Below are positions 17,262 through 29,884 of a stretch of 64,000 bases of DNA, piece by piece. Source of the stretch: Peribacillus sp. FSL H8-0477 (GTDB lineage: Bacteria; Bacillota; Bacilli; Bacillales; DSM-1321); NCBI RefSeq assembly GCF_038002765.1, contig NZ_JBBODE010000002.1:1364001-1428000 (forward strand), given 5' to 3'. Made by a program: the position numbers and the translations under genes. Each line of letters opens with the position of its first letter. The stretch's first letter is position 1. The notes below the pieces were generated by a model. The model worked only from the letters and a program-made list of their open reading frames with translations, did no database searches and was not told the DNA's origin.

Positions 17262-17723
17262 ATGACGATTGTATCGAAGTTTAAATCATTCTTTGCGCTG
17301 GATGACGAATATGAATATGAAATGAAAGAAGAAAACATGAAAGAAGAACCGTTTGAACCTAAGGTGGTCAAGGGTTCTAAGCAGACTCAAAACACACATT
17401 CATCAAATCAGAATATCGTAAGTTTGCAAAGTGTGCAGAAATCTTCTAAAGTAGTATTATTGGAACCACGTGCATATTCTGAAGCGCAGGAGGTCTCTGA
17501 CAATTTGAAAAGCCATCGGGCTGTTGTAGTTAATTTGCAACGTATTCAGCATGATCAAGCTAAACGAATTGTCGATTTTCTAAGCGGAACAGTTTATGCT
17601 ATTGGTGGGGATATCCAAAAAATAGGTACAGATATTTTCTTATGTACTCCCCCAAATGTTGATGTTTCCGGTAATATTACTGGTTTTACTGTTGAAGAGG
17701 AGTACGAAGAATCGAGGTGGTAA
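17262..17723 (+). CDS. sepF: Cell division protein SepF
   Basis: Membrane-associated division protein that forms rings and anchors FtsZ by binding its C-terminal peptide. It has 153 residues: an N-terminal amphipathic helix ([11 protein letters not shown]), an acidic then Q/S-rich linker (about 15-70) and the C-terminal SepF core ([56 protein letters not shown]). GGAGG precedes the ATG. It is transcribed with ylmG, 6 bp downstream. Confidence 0.96.
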   Translation: MTIVSKFKSFFALDDEYEYEMKEENMKEEPFEPKVVKGSKQTQNTHSSNQNIVSLQSVQKSSKVVLLEPRAYSEAQEVSDNLKSHRAVVVNLQRIQHDQAKRIVDFLSGTVYAIGGDIQKIGTDIFLCTPPNVDVSGNITGFTVEEEYEESRW

Positions 17724-17729
17724 AACTAA

Positions 17730-17993
17730 ATGTTGTTAGTATTAAGTATCATTGCATCTGTAATTGAAATCTATTCCTTTGCATTAATTATCTACATCTT
17801 AATGTCTTGGTTTCCAAATGCCCGTGAAACGGCAATCGGACGTTTTTTAGCAACAATTTGTGAACCTTACTTAGCACCGTTCAGTAAGTTCGTTCCGCCA
17901 ATCGGGATGCTTGATTTGTCTCCGCTTGTCGCGCTGATTGTACTGAATTTGGCGGGAAGTGGTCTAGCTCAGCTTGGACACTGGATTGTCTAA
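17730..17993 (+). CDS. ylmG: YggT-family membrane protein YlmG
   Basis: Small membrane protein of 87 residues with two hydrophobic segments (about 3-25 and 62-84), joined by the family motif [32 protein letters not shown]. Homologues lie in division clusters of many bacteria and of plastids; the exact role is not settled. The position between sepF and ylmH is conserved. The ribosome binding site is weak (gaggtgg inside the end of sepF), suggesting translational coupling. Confidence 0.92.
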   Translation: MLLVLSIIASVIEIYSFALIIYILMSWFPNARETAIGRFLATICEPYLAPFSKFVPPIGMLDLSPLVALIVLNLAGSGLAQLGHWIV

Positions 17994-18154
17994 CAGGCGC
18001 TAATTTGTAAGTCTGGCCTAAGATCTATATCTTTGAACGTAATCCAATTTTTCTTATTTGGGAGTATGTTTGGTAAAGGAAGCTAGATACTTCAGGCTGG
18101 GCTTTTTTAATAATTAATAGTTGACCGTTAAAAGAATTGCTTAAGGAGCAGATG

Positions 18155-18928
18155 ATGTCTATTTACCAGCACTTCAGACCAGAGGAAAAGGAATTTATTG
18201 ATCAAGCCTCAGGGATGGTCGAACAGGTGAAAGGAACCTACGCGCCAAAGCTGATGGGTTTTCTCGATCCTAGGGAACAATTTATTCTTAGCTCCATAGT
18301 TGGAAAAGATTCCGAGGTTATTTTGGCTTTCTTTGGGGGTGGTGACGGAGTAGAGCGGAAACGAGCATTACTTTATCCAGACTATTATTCTCCGGAAGAA
18401 GCTGATTATCAAATCGCTTTATATAAAATTAGGTATCCAAAAAAATTCCTAACCCTTGAGCATAGGCAAATTCTTGGGACATTAATGTCACTCGGAATCC
18501 AACGGGAAAAATTCGGCGATATCCTGATTAACGACGAAAGTATTCAATTCGTCGCAGCAAAAGAAATTGATTCATATCTTGCTGTAAACCTTGAAAAAAT
18601 CGGAAATTCCTCAGTAACCATCGAACCAATTCCTCTCGCGTCTATCTTGGTTCCCAAAGAACAATGGCAGGAAGATACCCATACGGTGAGTTCTCTTAGG
18701 CTTGACGCTGTCCTTTCCACGGGATTAAACCAGTCTCGGCAAAAGGTACAGACGTTAATTAAAGCCGGCAAGGTGAAAGTTAATTTTAGAGTCACTGAGA
18801 ATGTTTCTGCTGAATGCAGAGAAAGTGACATACTTTCGGTAAGAGGGTTTGGCCGTGTGAATATTATCTCCATTGATGGTAAAACGAAGAAAGATAAATA
18901 TAGATTGACACTTGGAATGAAGAAATAA
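18155..18928 (+). CDS. ylmH: S4-domain RNA-binding protein YlmH (RqcP2)
   Basis: RNA-binding protein of 257 residues with an N-terminal YlmH-family region (IYQHFRPEEKEFIDQA) and a C-terminal S4 domain (RLDAVLSTGLNQSRQKVQTLIKAGKVKVN, about 185-245). In B. subtilis YlmH is reported to act in ribosome-associated quality control, supporting alanine tailing by RqcH; rqcH is also in this window. AAGGAG sits 6 bases before the second of two adjacent ATGs (18155), which also matches the family start MSIYQHF; the upstream TTG (18137) would include the ribosome binding site. Confidence 0.92.
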   Translation: MSIYQHFRPEEKEFIDQASGMVEQVKGTYAPKLMGFLDPREQFILSSIVGKDSEVILAFFGGGDGVERKRALLYPDYYSPEEADYQIALYKIRYPKKFLTLEHRQILGTLMSLGIQREKFGDILINDESIQFVAAKEIDSYLAVNLEKIGNSSVTIEPIPLASILVPKEQWQEDTHTVSSLRLDAVLSTGLNQSRQKVQTLIKAGKVKVNFRVTENVSAECRESDILSVRGFGRVNIISIDGKTKKDKYRLTLGMKK

Positions 18929-19027
18929 GCTGATTTGTGATAAAAAAAGAAGGAATAACGTGCTTCCTGTCGAAAGGTAGTATAGTATAATATTAAATAG
19001 ACTAGAATTTTGTTCTGGAGGTGCCTT

Positions 19028-19528
19028 ATGCCCTTAACCCCGATAGATATACATAATAAGGAATTTAATAAAGGATTCCGCGGGTATGACGAGGATGAAG
19101 TAAACGAATTTCTCGATCAGATAATCAAGGATTATGAAATTATTCTTAGAGAAAAGAAAGAGCTCGAAGAAAAATTAAACGAAGTGTATGATCGCTTGGG
19201 ACATTTTACTAATATCGAGGGAACACTCAATAAATCGATTATTATTGCCCAAGAAGCAGCAGAAGAAGTTAAACGTAACGCCCAAAAAGAATCGAAATTA
19301 ATTATTAAAGAAGCAGAAAAAAATGCAGATCGAATTGTTAATGAATCATTGAGTAAATCAAGAAAAATTTCGAATGAAATTGAAGAGCTGAAAAAACAGT
19401 CCAAAGTGTTCCGTACACGATTTAAAATGCTTGTTGAAGCACAGCTGGATTTATTGGATAGTGATGATTGGGACCATTTGATGGAATATCAAATCGACGC
19501 CGCCGACAGCTTTAGAGATGAAGAATAA
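19028..19528 (+). CDS. divIVA: Cell division initiation protein DivIVA
   Basis: Coiled-coil protein that senses negative membrane curvature at poles and septa and organises MinJ/MinCD and, in sporulation, the chromosome anchor. It has 166 residues: the N-terminal lipid-binding domain (PLTPIDIHNKEFNKGFRGYDEDEVNEFLDQ) followed by a long K/E-rich coiled coil. The frame is open from 19010, but ATG 19028 has GGAGGTG upstream and gives the family start. It is monocistronic here; ileS has its own T-box leader. Confidence 0.96.
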   Translation: MPLTPIDIHNKEFNKGFRGYDEDEVNEFLDQIIKDYEIILREKKELEEKLNEVYDRLGHFTNIEGTLNKSIIIAQEAAEEVKRNAQKESKLIIKEAEKNADRIVNESLSKSRKISNEIEELKKQSKVFRTRFKMLVEAQLDLLDSDDWDHLMEYQIDAADSFRDEE

Positions 19529-19569
19529 AGAGTAGTTTCTCTTTTAACTGCATTTTTTTCAGGTCCCTC

Positions 19570-19598
19570 TTGACTGACGGCTGAGGATTCGCTATACT
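19570..19598 (+). promoter_or_regulatory. Sigma-A promoter of ileS leader
   Basis: TTGACT (19570-19575), a 17-bp spacer and TATACT (19593-19598). Transcription would begin about 19605, just before the T-box leader. Confidence 0.8.
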
Positions 19599-19611
19599 TT
19601 TTTCACAATAA

Positions 19612-19885
19612 CAACTAATAATCAGCGAAGATAGGGAAAGAATTTCTTTCACGACTTATATCAGCGAGCCGGAGATGGTGCAAGTCCGGCATAAGCAGAA
19701 GAAATTGGATCACCCTGGAGCTCTGAATTGAACCTGCTTTTATAGCAGAAGTAAATAAAGCGTCTTATTCACGTTACGAATGCTTGAGAGGACCAAAGCA
19801 CATGTGCTTAGTCTAGCCAGGGTGGTACCGCGGGAAAAGGCTTTCTCGTCCCTTTTTTATAGGGATGAGAAAGCCTTTTTTTGAT
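19612..19885 (+). promoter_or_regulatory. T-box riboswitch of ileS
   Basis: Leader RNA that senses uncharged tRNA and prevents termination. The T-box sequence AGGGTGGTACCGCG is at 19819-19832. The terminator stem AAAGGCTTTCTCGTCCC / GGGATGAGAAAGCCTTT with its T run is at 19836-19885. Stem I shows the conserved AGCGAGCCGGAGATGGTG...CCGGC element (19663-19692). The sequence GGATCACCC (19708-19716) places AUC, an isoleucine codon, in the specifier position, in agreement with the gene. This leader accounts for most of the 406-bp gap between divIVA and ileS. Confidence 0.93.
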
Positions 19886-19934
19886 GTTTCAAGCTGTATA
19901 AATCAATGGTTAAATTTAGGATGGAGGAAAAAAG

Positions 19935-22700
19935 ATGGAATACAAAGATACATTACTGATGCCGAAAACAGAATTCCCAATGAGGGGTAATCTGCCTAAT
20001 AGAGAGCCAGCTATTCAAGCTAAATGGGCAGAAGAAGATATCTATCAGAAGGTACAAAAACATACAGAAGGACGTCCACTGTTCATTCTGCATGATGGTC
20101 CTCCATATGCGAATGGAGATATCCATATGGGCCACGCGTTAAATAAGGTCCTAAAGGACTTTATTGTCCGTTACAAATCTATGAGCGGCTTCCAAGCGCC
20201 TTACGTACCAGGCTGGGATACACATGGTTTGCCGATTGAAACAGCCTTGACGAAAAAAGGGGTAAAGCGGAAAGAAATGAGCATTGCTGAATTCCGTAAA
20301 TTGTGTGAGGAGTATGCGCTTGAACAAGTGGATAGTCAGCGTGAACAATTTAAACGTCTAGGTGTGCGGGCCGATTGGGATAATCCATATATCACGTTGA
20401 AGCCTGAATACGAAGCACAACAAATTAAAGTCTTCGGCGAAATGGCGAAAAAAGGGTACATCTACAAAGGGCGTAAACCAGTTTATTGGTCTCCTTCAAG
20501 TGAATCAGCACTAGCAGAAGCGGAAATTGAGTACCAAGATATCAAATCACCTTCTATTTATGTTGCTTTTGAAGTAATCGATGGTAAGGGTGTAATTGAC
20601 GAAGGCGTAAAAATCGTGATCTGGACAACAACTCCATGGACGATTCCAGCTAACCTGGGAATTTCGTTGAATCCTGACTTAAATTACGTTGTCGTTGCTG
20701 TGGGAGAGGATAAGTTCCTTGTGGCAGAAGCTCTTCTTGAAAAAGCAGCGGAAGCAATCGGTTGGGAAAATCCCGAAATCGTAAAAACAGTCAAAGGATC
20801 AGAACTTGATCGTGCAACAGCTAAGCATCCTTTATACGAGCGTGAATCATTAGTTATGCTGGGTGACCATGTTACAACAGAAGCTGGAACTGGCTGTGTT
20901 CATACTGCTCCAGGACACGGAGAAGATGATTTTATCATCGGTCAAAAGTATGGTTTAGATGTATTATGTCCGGTTGATGAAAAAGGCGTGATGACAGAAG
21001 AAGCTGGAGAGTTTGCTGGATTGTTCTATGATAAAGCAAATAAACCAATTACCGATAAATTAAAAGAAGTGGGCGCGTTATTGAATTTATCATTCTTTAC
21101 ACACTCATATCCACACGATTGGCGTACGAAAAAACCAACCATTTTCCGTGCAACAGCACAGTGGTTTGCATCGATTAAAGATTTCCGCGGCGAACTGTTA
21201 AAAGCTGTTGAAGATACAAAATGGGTGCCGGCATGGGGAGAGACACGTCTTCATAATATGGTTCGTGACCGTGGAGATTGGTGTATTTCTCGTCAACGTG
21301 CATGGGGAGTTCCGATTCCAGTATTCTACGCTGAAAATGGCGATCCGATTATCTCTGATGAAACAATTAACCATGTATCAAACCTTTTCCGTGAACATGG
21401 ATCAAATATTTGGTTCGAGCGTGAAGCAAAAGAATTATTACCCGAAGGTTTTGTACATGAGAACAGCCCAAATGGCCTTTTCACTAAAGAGACAGATATC
21501 ATGGATGTTTGGTTTGATTCAGGCTCATCTCACCAAGCAGTACTAGAAGAACGCAGTGACTTACAACGTCCAGCTGATTTATATCTTGAAGGAAGCGATC
21601 AGTATCGCGGCTGGTTTAACTCTTCACTTTCTACAGGTGTTGCTGTTACTGGAAAAGCACCATACAAAGGGGTTCTAAGCCATGGTTTTGCTCTGGATGG
21701 TGAAGGACGCAAAATGAGTAAATCAATTGGAAATGTCGTTATTCCAGCAAAAGTAATGAATCAATTAGGAGCAGATATCTTACGTCTATGGGTTGCTTCT
21801 GTCGATTATCAGGCAGATGTCCGAGTATCTGATCCGATTCTGAAGCAAGTTGCCGATGTTTACCGTAAAATTCGTAATACATTTAGATTCCTCTTGGGTA
21901 ACTTGGATGGCTTTAATCCAGAAAATGATAAAGTTTCTTACGAAGATCTTAAAGAAGTCGACCAATACATGCTCATAAAGTTAAATAAGTTGGTTAAGCA
22001 AGCGAAGACATCTTATGATAATTATGAATTTGCCAATATTTATCAGCAAATTAATAATTTCTGTACGCTGGATTTGAGTTCATTCTACCTTGACTATGCG
22101 AAAGACATCCTTTACTGTGAGACACCAAATGGTACTGAACGCAGAGGTGTTCAAACGGTTCTTTATGAAACCGTCCTTAGTCTTACTAAACTGGTTGCGC
22201 CAATTCTTCCTCATACAGCAGATGAAGTGTGGGAGTTCATTCCAGGTAATCACGAGGAAAACGTTCAGTTAACCCTAATGCCTGAAGAGCGTGAAATTGT
22301 GAATGCTATGGAAATTGAAGCGAAATGGAATGCGTTTATGGACCTTCGTAATGATGTCTTGAAAGCTCTTGAATTTGCTCGTAATCAAAAAATCATTGGG
22401 AAATCGTTGAATGCGAAGATTACAGTCTATGTCGATGCAGAGACCAAAACACTGCTTGACAGTATTCAAGAGAGCCCTGAACAGTTATTCATCGTTTCAA
22501 AATTTGAAATTGGCGGCAGCATTTCTGAAGCCCCAGAAGAAGCACTCAAACTAGAGGAAATTGCGATTCTAGTTGCAAAAGCAGATGGAGAGACATGTGA
22601 ACGCTGCTGGAATGTTTCTGAAACAGTAGGTAAGGACGAAAAACATCCAACTCTATGTACTCGATGTGCACAGGTTGTAGAAGAAACATTTGCAAACTAA
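19935..22700 (+). CDS. ileS: Isoleucyl-tRNA synthetase
   Basis: Class Ia aminoacyl-tRNA synthetase. It has 921 residues, with the HIGH motif as HMGH (in [11 protein letters not shown], about residue 60), an editing domain ([28 protein letters not shown]), the KMSKS motif ([12 protein letters not shown], about residue 595), an anticodon-binding domain and a C-terminal zinc finger (CERCW and CTRC). This is the bacterial-type enzyme. It is controlled by the T-box leader upstream and followed by a terminator. The ylyA gene found after ileS in B. subtilis is absent. Confidence 0.98.
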   Translation: MEYKDTLLMPKTEFPMRGNLPNREPAIQAKWAEEDIYQKVQKHTEGRPLFILHDGPPYANGDIHMGHALNKVLKDFIVRYKSMSGFQAPYVPGWDTHGLPIETALTKKGVKRKEMSIAEFRKLCEEYALEQVDSQREQFKRLGVRADWDNPYITLKPEYEAQQIKVFGEMAKKGYIYKGRKPVYWSPSSESALAEAEIEYQDIKSPSIYVAFEVIDGKGVIDEGVKIVIWTTTPWTIPANLGISLNPDLNYVVVAVGEDKFLVAEALLEKAAEAIGWENPEIVKTVKGSELDRATAKHPLYERESLVMLGDHVTTEAGTGCVHTAPGHGEDDFIIGQKYGLDVLCPVDEKGVMTEEAGEFAGLFYDKANKPITDKLKEVGALLNLSFFTHSYPHDWRTKKPTIFRATAQWFASIKDFRGELLKAVEDTKWVPAWGETRLHNMVRDRGDWCISRQRAWGVPIPVFYAENGDPIISDETINHVSNLFREHGSNIWFEREAKELLPEGFVHENSPNGLFTKETDIMDVWFDSGSSHQAVLEERSDLQRPADLYLEGSDQYRGWFNSSLSTGVAVTGKAPYKGVLSHGFALDGEGRKMSKSIGNVVIPAKVMNQLGADILRLWVASVDYQADVRVSDPILKQVADVYRKIRNTFRFLLGNLDGFNPENDKVSYEDLKEVDQYMLIKLNKLVKQAKTSYDNYEFANIYQQINNFCTLDLSSFYLDYAKDILYCETPNGTERRGVQTVLYETVLSLTKLVAPILPHTADEVWEFIPGNHEENVQLTLMPEEREIVNAMEIEAKWNAFMDLRNDVLKALEFARNQKIIGKSLNAKITVYVDAETKTLLDSIQESPEQLFIVSKFEIGGSISEAPEEALKLEEIAILVAKADGETCERCWNVSETVGKDEKHPTLCTRCAQVVEETFAN

Positions 22701-22715
22701 AATAGGTGGTAGAAG

Positions 22716-22746
22716 TGGGAGCTGGTGATAGTCCAGCTCCCATTTT
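22716..22746 (+). terminator. Terminator after ileS
   Basis: A perfect ten-pair stem TGGGAGCTGG / CCAGCTCCCA with a short loop is followed by a T-rich run. Confidence 0.85.
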
Positions 22747-22792
22747 ATATGTTTAACAAGTGTCCATTTTTTTTGAAAAAGTATGAACTTCA

Positions 22793-22822
22793 TTAGGCAA
22801 TTATTACGTATTATGCTACAAT
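22793..22822 (+). promoter_or_regulatory. Possible extended -10 promoter of lspA
   Basis: TGCTACAAT (-10 TACAAT at 22817-22822 with an upstream TG) lies 38 bp before the lspA start; the -35 candidate TTAGGC is poor, as expected for extended -10 promoters. Its position after the ileS terminator supports it. Confidence 0.4.
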
Positions 22823-22860
22823 TCAAAAGAAACGAATGTGCTAGTTTGGGGGTTTCTAGT

Positions 22861-23331
22861 GTGATATATTATATCATTGCCTTAATTGTCATCGGTTTTG
22901 ACCAACTGACAAAGTGGCTGATTGTTAACAATATGGAATATGGAGACAGCATTACTGTCATTGAAAATTTATTTTATATAACGTCACATCGAAACACAGG
23001 TGCTGCCTGGGGAATTCTTGAGGGACAATTTTGGTTCTTTTATCTTGTCACGTTAGTCGTAATCATCGGTTTGGTCTACTATATTCAAACAATGGCTAAG
23101 AAAAGCGGTATTCTTGCTATTGGTTTGTGTTTAATGTTAGGCGGAGCCATTGGGAACTTCATCGACAGGGTGATTCATCAAGAAGTGGTAGACTTTATTC
23201 ATATCTATATTTTTGACTACAGTTTCCCAATTTTTAACATCGCAGATTCCGCCCTTTGCATCGGGGTAGCCTTATTGGTTATCTTCATGCTTTTTGAGGA
23301 AAAAATCATTAAGGAGAAATTAAATGGATAA
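22861..23331 (+). CDS. lspA: Lipoprotein signal peptidase LspA
   Basis: Membrane aspartic protease (signal peptidase II) that cleaves lipoprotein signal peptides ahead of the lipidated cysteine. It has 156 residues and four membrane segments. The catalytic aspartates are in GNFIDR and FNIADSA, both intact; the N-terminal DQLTKW motif and [14 protein letters not shown] loop are also present. The frame is open from 22783, but GTG 22861 gives the family N-terminus ([10 protein letters not shown]) with GGGGGTTT upstream. Its end overlaps the ylyB start by 8 bp. Confidence 0.94.
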   Translation: MIYYIIALIVIGFDQLTKWLIVNNMEYGDSITVIENLFYITSHRNTGAAWGILEGQFWFFYLVTLVVIIGLVYYIQTMAKKSGILAIGLCLMLGGAIGNFIDRVIHQEVVDFIHIYIFDYSFPIFNIADSALCIGVALLVIFMLFEEKIIKEKLNG

Positions 23332-24238
23332 TTATACGTACAGCATAGATGAAACACATAAAGGTGAACGGATTGATAAAGTCATATCGTTGTTAAATGA
23401 TGAATGGTCACGCAGTCAGGTGCAAATATTTATAAAAGAGGGCGCGGTTCTAGTTAATGGATCGAAGGTTAAAACGAATTATAAGGCATCACCTGGTGAT
23501 GAAATTGTGGTAACTGTTCCTGAGCTGACAGAACTTGATGTGGTTCCTGAAGAAATGAACCTTGAGATTTATTATGAAGATGCTGATGTATTAGTCGTGA
23601 ATAAACCAAGAGGCATGGTCGTTCACCCTGCACCAGGTCATCCGACTGGAACGCTTGTGAATGGTTTAATGGCTCATTGTAAAGATTTATCTGGGATTAA
23701 TGGTGTTATGCGTCCTGGTATTGTACACCGTATTGATAAGGATACTTCGGGCTTATTGATGGTGGCTAAAAATGATATGGCACATGAAAGTCTTGTTCAA
23801 CAGCTGGTTGATAAAACGGTTACTAGAAAATATCAGGCCATTGCGCATGGTGTAATTCCCCATGATTATGGAACAATTGATGCGCCAATCGGCCGAGATA
23901 AAAAAGATCGTCAGAGCATGGCAGTTATGGATGAAAACTCAAAAACAGCAGTTACGCATTTCAAAGTGCTTGACCGGTTTAAGAACTATACGTATGTCGA
24001 ATGTCAGCTGGAAACAGGAAGAACGCATCAAATCCGGGTTCATATGAAATACATTGGCTTCCCACTGGCAGGAGATCCGAAATACGGACCGCGTAAGACA
24101 CTTGCCATTGAGGGACAAGCACTTCACGCAGGTTTACTCGGATTTATTCATCCTCGTACGAAAGAGTACATCGAGTTTGAAGCACCATTGCCAAGTGAAT
24201 TTGAGCAATTACTTACTTATTTGCGGAACAGTAATTGA
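23324..24238 (+). CDS. ylyB: Pseudouridine synthase YlyB (RluD family)
   Basis: Probable 23S rRNA pseudouridine synthase. It has 304 residues with an N-terminal S4 RNA-binding domain ([32 protein letters not shown]) and a catalytic domain with [11 protein letters not shown], holding the catalytic aspartate (about residue 139), plus [15 protein letters not shown] inside lspA precedes the ATG, so translation is coupled. The pyr promoter overlaps its stop codon. RluD-family members differ in target site; the exact rRNA position cannot be told from sequence. Confidence 0.92.
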   Translation: MDNYTYSIDETHKGERIDKVISLLNDEWSRSQVQIFIKEGAVLVNGSKVKTNYKASPGDEIVVTVPELTELDVVPEEMNLEIYYEDADVLVVNKPRGMVVHPAPGHPTGTLVNGLMAHCKDLSGINGVMRPGIVHRIDKDTSGLLMVAKNDMAHESLVQQLVDKTVTRKYQAIAHGVIPHDYGTIDAPIGRDKKDRQSMAVMDENSKTAVTHFKVLDRFKNYTYVECQLETGRTHQIRVHMKYIGFPLAGDPKYGPRKTLAIEGQALHAGLLGFIHPRTKEYIEFEAPLPSEFEQLLTYLRNSN

Positions 24239-24263
24239 CAAGTTTGTTTCAATGCTATAGTAT
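24235..24263 (+). promoter_or_regulatory. Sigma-A promoter of the pyr operon
   Basis: A perfect -35 TTGACA (24235-24240), 17-bp spacer and -10 TAGTAT (24258-24263). The -35 overlaps the ylyB stop codon. It drives the PyrR-regulated leader. Confidence 0.85.
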
Positions 24264-24284
24264 GATATTAACTTAATAAGAACC

Positions 24285-24968
<684 letters not shown>

Positions 24969-24977
24969 ATACAGCCC

Positions 24978-25086
24978 TTTTAAAAACAGTCCAGAGAGGC
25001 TGACAAAGGGAGAATGCCTGTTAAGACAATCATGAAGTCCTAACAGACACCCCTCTTTGTTAAACAAACGAAGAGGGTTTTTTTTA
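24978..25086 (+). promoter_or_regulatory. PyrR attenuator 2 (pyrR-pyrP)
   Basis: PyrR motif AGTCCAGAGAGGCT at 24988-25001 and a terminator at 25051-25085 (CCCTCTTTGTT / AACGAAGAGGG, T run). Same mechanism as the leader, between pyrR and pyrP as in B. subtilis. Confidence 0.92.
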
Positions 25087-25104
25087 TGCTGGGAGGTAGA
25101 GACG

Positions 25105-26385
25105 ATGGAAACCAAAAAAAATATTTTACTAGACGTAAATGAAATACCTAAACCGTTTCAGTGGTTCTCTTTAAGTATTCAGCATTTATTCGCCATGTTT
25201 GGTTCAACGGTTCTAGTACCATTTTTCGTTGATTTAAGCCCTGCAGTAGCATTAGTTTCGAGCGGGCTGGGTACGTTGTCATACCTGCTTATTACAAAAG
25301 GCCAGATTCCAGCTTACCTCGGATCTTCCTTTGCATTTATCACCCCCATCTTGATTGTGAAAGAAGGAGGTGGACCTGGTGAAGCAATGATTGGATGCTT
25401 TTTTGCAGGTCTATTATATGGAATCATTGCGTTAATTATTAAGAAAGCTGGGATCAGGTGGTTAATGAGTCTTCTCCCGCCTGTGGTAGTCGGACCTGTA
25501 ATCATTGTCATCGGATTGAGTCTAGCAGGGACAGCGGTAAATATGGCCATGTATGAGGATCCATACGCAGAGACGCTCGTTTATAGTACAACACATATAA
25601 TGATCGCCTTGCTTACTCTCGGTGTAACGATTTTCTGTAATATGTTTTTAAAAGGGTTTCTTGGTTTAATTCCTATCTTACTTGGTATCTTTGCAGGGTA
25701 TGCGGCATCAGCAGCTGCAGGATTAATTGATTTTACACCCATTAGAGAAGCAAGCTGGATTGAACTGCCGCCGTTTATCTTTCCTTTCGTCGATTACACG
25801 CCGGCCATATCAGGAGGGGTTCTGGCCATTATGCTCCCAGTAGCGATAGTCACCCTGTCAGAGCATATCGGACATCAAATGATTTTAAGTAATGTTGTCG
25901 GCCGAAATTTCCTTGAAAAGCCAGGGTTACATCGTTCCATAATGGGAGATGGAGCTGGAATAATGATTGGCTCATTGATTGGCGGACCGCCGCTTACCTC
26001 CTATGGTGAAAATATTGGTGTTCTAACCATAACTAAAGCATATAGTGTTTATATTATTGGTGGAGCAGCGGTCTCAGCCATTATCTTTGGTTTTGTTGGG
26101 AAGGTCTCGGCGGTGATTCACTCGATACCACACGCGGTAATGGGCGGTATCTCCATCCTATTGTTTGGGATTATCGCTTCCAGCGGATTAAGAATGCTTG
26201 TTGAGAATAAAGTAGACTTTGCTGAAAAGCGGAATTTAATGATTGTGTCCGTTATCCTTGTCATTGGCATTGGCGGAGCATATGTTCAACTAAATAACGA
26301 TATTCAGCTTTCTGGAATGGCATTATCAGCTATTATCGGGATTGCTTTGAACTTAATTTTACCTAATCGAGAGAAATCAGAATAA
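25105..26385 (+). CDS. pyrP: Uracil permease PyrP
   Basis: Uracil:proton symporter of the nucleobase/ascorbate (NAT/NCS2) family. It has 426 residues and about 12-14 membrane segments, with family motifs such as QHLFAMFGSTVLVP near the N-terminus, GDGAGIMIGSLIGGPPLTSYGENIG (signature around residue 285) and GGISILLFGIIASSG. The frame is open from 25057 inside the attenuator terminator; ATG 25105 with GGGAGG upstream is the real start. It imports uracil for salvage and is shut off with the biosynthetic genes. Confidence 0.94.
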   Translation: METKKNILLDVNEIPKPFQWFSLSIQHLFAMFGSTVLVPFFVDLSPAVALVSSGLGTLSYLLITKGQIPAYLGSSFAFITPILIVKEGGGPGEAMIGCFFAGLLYGIIALIIKKAGIRWLMSLLPPVVVGPVIIVIGLSLAGTAVNMAMYEDPYAETLVYSTTHIMIALLTLGVTIFCNMFLKGFLGLIPILLGIFAGYAASAAAGLIDFTPIREASWIELPPFIFPFVDYTPAISGGVLAIMLPVAIVTLSEHIGHQMILSNVVGRNFLEKPGLHRSIMGDGAGIMIGSLIGGPPLTSYGENIGVLTITKAYSVYIIGGAAVSAIIFGFVGKVSAVIHSIPHAVMGGISILLFGIIASSGLRMLVENKVDFAEKRNLMIVSVILVIGIGGAYVQLNNDIQLSGMALSAIIGIALNLILPNREKSE

Positions 26386-26436
26386 TAGTTTATAACATAA
26401 ATAGACAACTAGATAACTAAATAGACGAATTTCACC

Positions 26437-28777
<2,341 letters not shown>

Positions 28778-28781
<4 letters not shown>

Positions 28782-29884
28782 AACGACAACTTATTCTTGA
28801 AGATGGAACGTGTTTTATCGGTGAAGGATTCGGGGCAGATACTGAAAAATCCGGTGAAGTAGTGTTCAATACAGGGATGACTGGCTACCAGGAAATTTTA
28901 TCTGATCCTTCTTATTGCAATCAGATCATTACGATGACCTATCCGTTAATAGGCAATTATGGAATCAATCGAGATGATTTTGAATCCATCATTCCAGCAA
29001 TTTCAGGATTGGTTGTTAGAGAGGTAGCTGAATTACCTTCAAACTGGAGAAATCAATTATCACTTAGTGACTACCTAAAGCAAAAACACATACCCGGTAT
29101 CAGCGGAATTGATACCAGGAAGTTGACTCGGATTATCCGCAAAACTGGAACAATGAAAGGAATGATTTGTGGAATTGATAAAAAGCCTGAACAAATGCTG
29201 CAGCATTTACTGGCTACGGTAACTGTGACTGATCAAGTTAGAAGAGTATCAACGAAAACCGCCTATCGTAATCCAGGTAGAGGCTTCAGGGTGGTATTAG
29301 TTGATTATGGGATGAAGCAGGGGATATTACGGGAGTTGAATGACCGAGGGTGTGATATCGTTGTGGTTCCCTATAATACAACTGCTGAGGAAGTACTTCA
29401 ACTGCATCCTGACGGAATCATGCTGTCAAATGGTCCTGGAGATCCAGCAGATGTGAAGGAAGGCATTACATTAATACAGGGAGTACAGGGGAAGGTACCG
29501 TTATTTGGAATCTGTCTCGGTCATCAACTGTTTGCACTGGCAAATCGAGCAGAAACAGAAAAAATGAAATTTGGTCATAGAGGATCTAATCATCCTGTAA
29601 AAGATCTGCAGACTGGAAAAGTTGCGTTAACGTCACAAAATCATGGATACACGGTGGATGAAGAATCACTGTCTAAAACGGAACTTGAAGTCACGCATGT
29701 CGCGTTAAATGATGGGACAGTTGAAGGGTTAAAACACAAAACACTTCAGGCTTTTACCGTGCAATATCATCCAGAAGCGTCGCCGGGTCCAGAAGATGCC
29801 AATTATCTTTTTGATCAATTTATTCAGATGATGGATCTGAACAAAACTAAGGGGGAACTAACATGCCAAAACGTACAGATATAA
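28778..29884 (+). CDS. pyrAA: Carbamoyl-phosphate synthase, pyrimidine-specific, small subunit
   Basis: Glutaminase subunit that supplies ammonia to PyrAB. It has 368 residues: an N-terminal CarA domain and a class I glutamine amidotransferase domain with the nucleophile in GICLGHQL (about residue 247) and the catalytic [10 protein letters not shown]. The frame is open from 28754, but ATG 28778 overlaps the pyrC stop in ATGA fashion with GGAGAGTG upstream. Bacillus usually has a second, arginine-specific copy elsewhere. Confidence 0.95.
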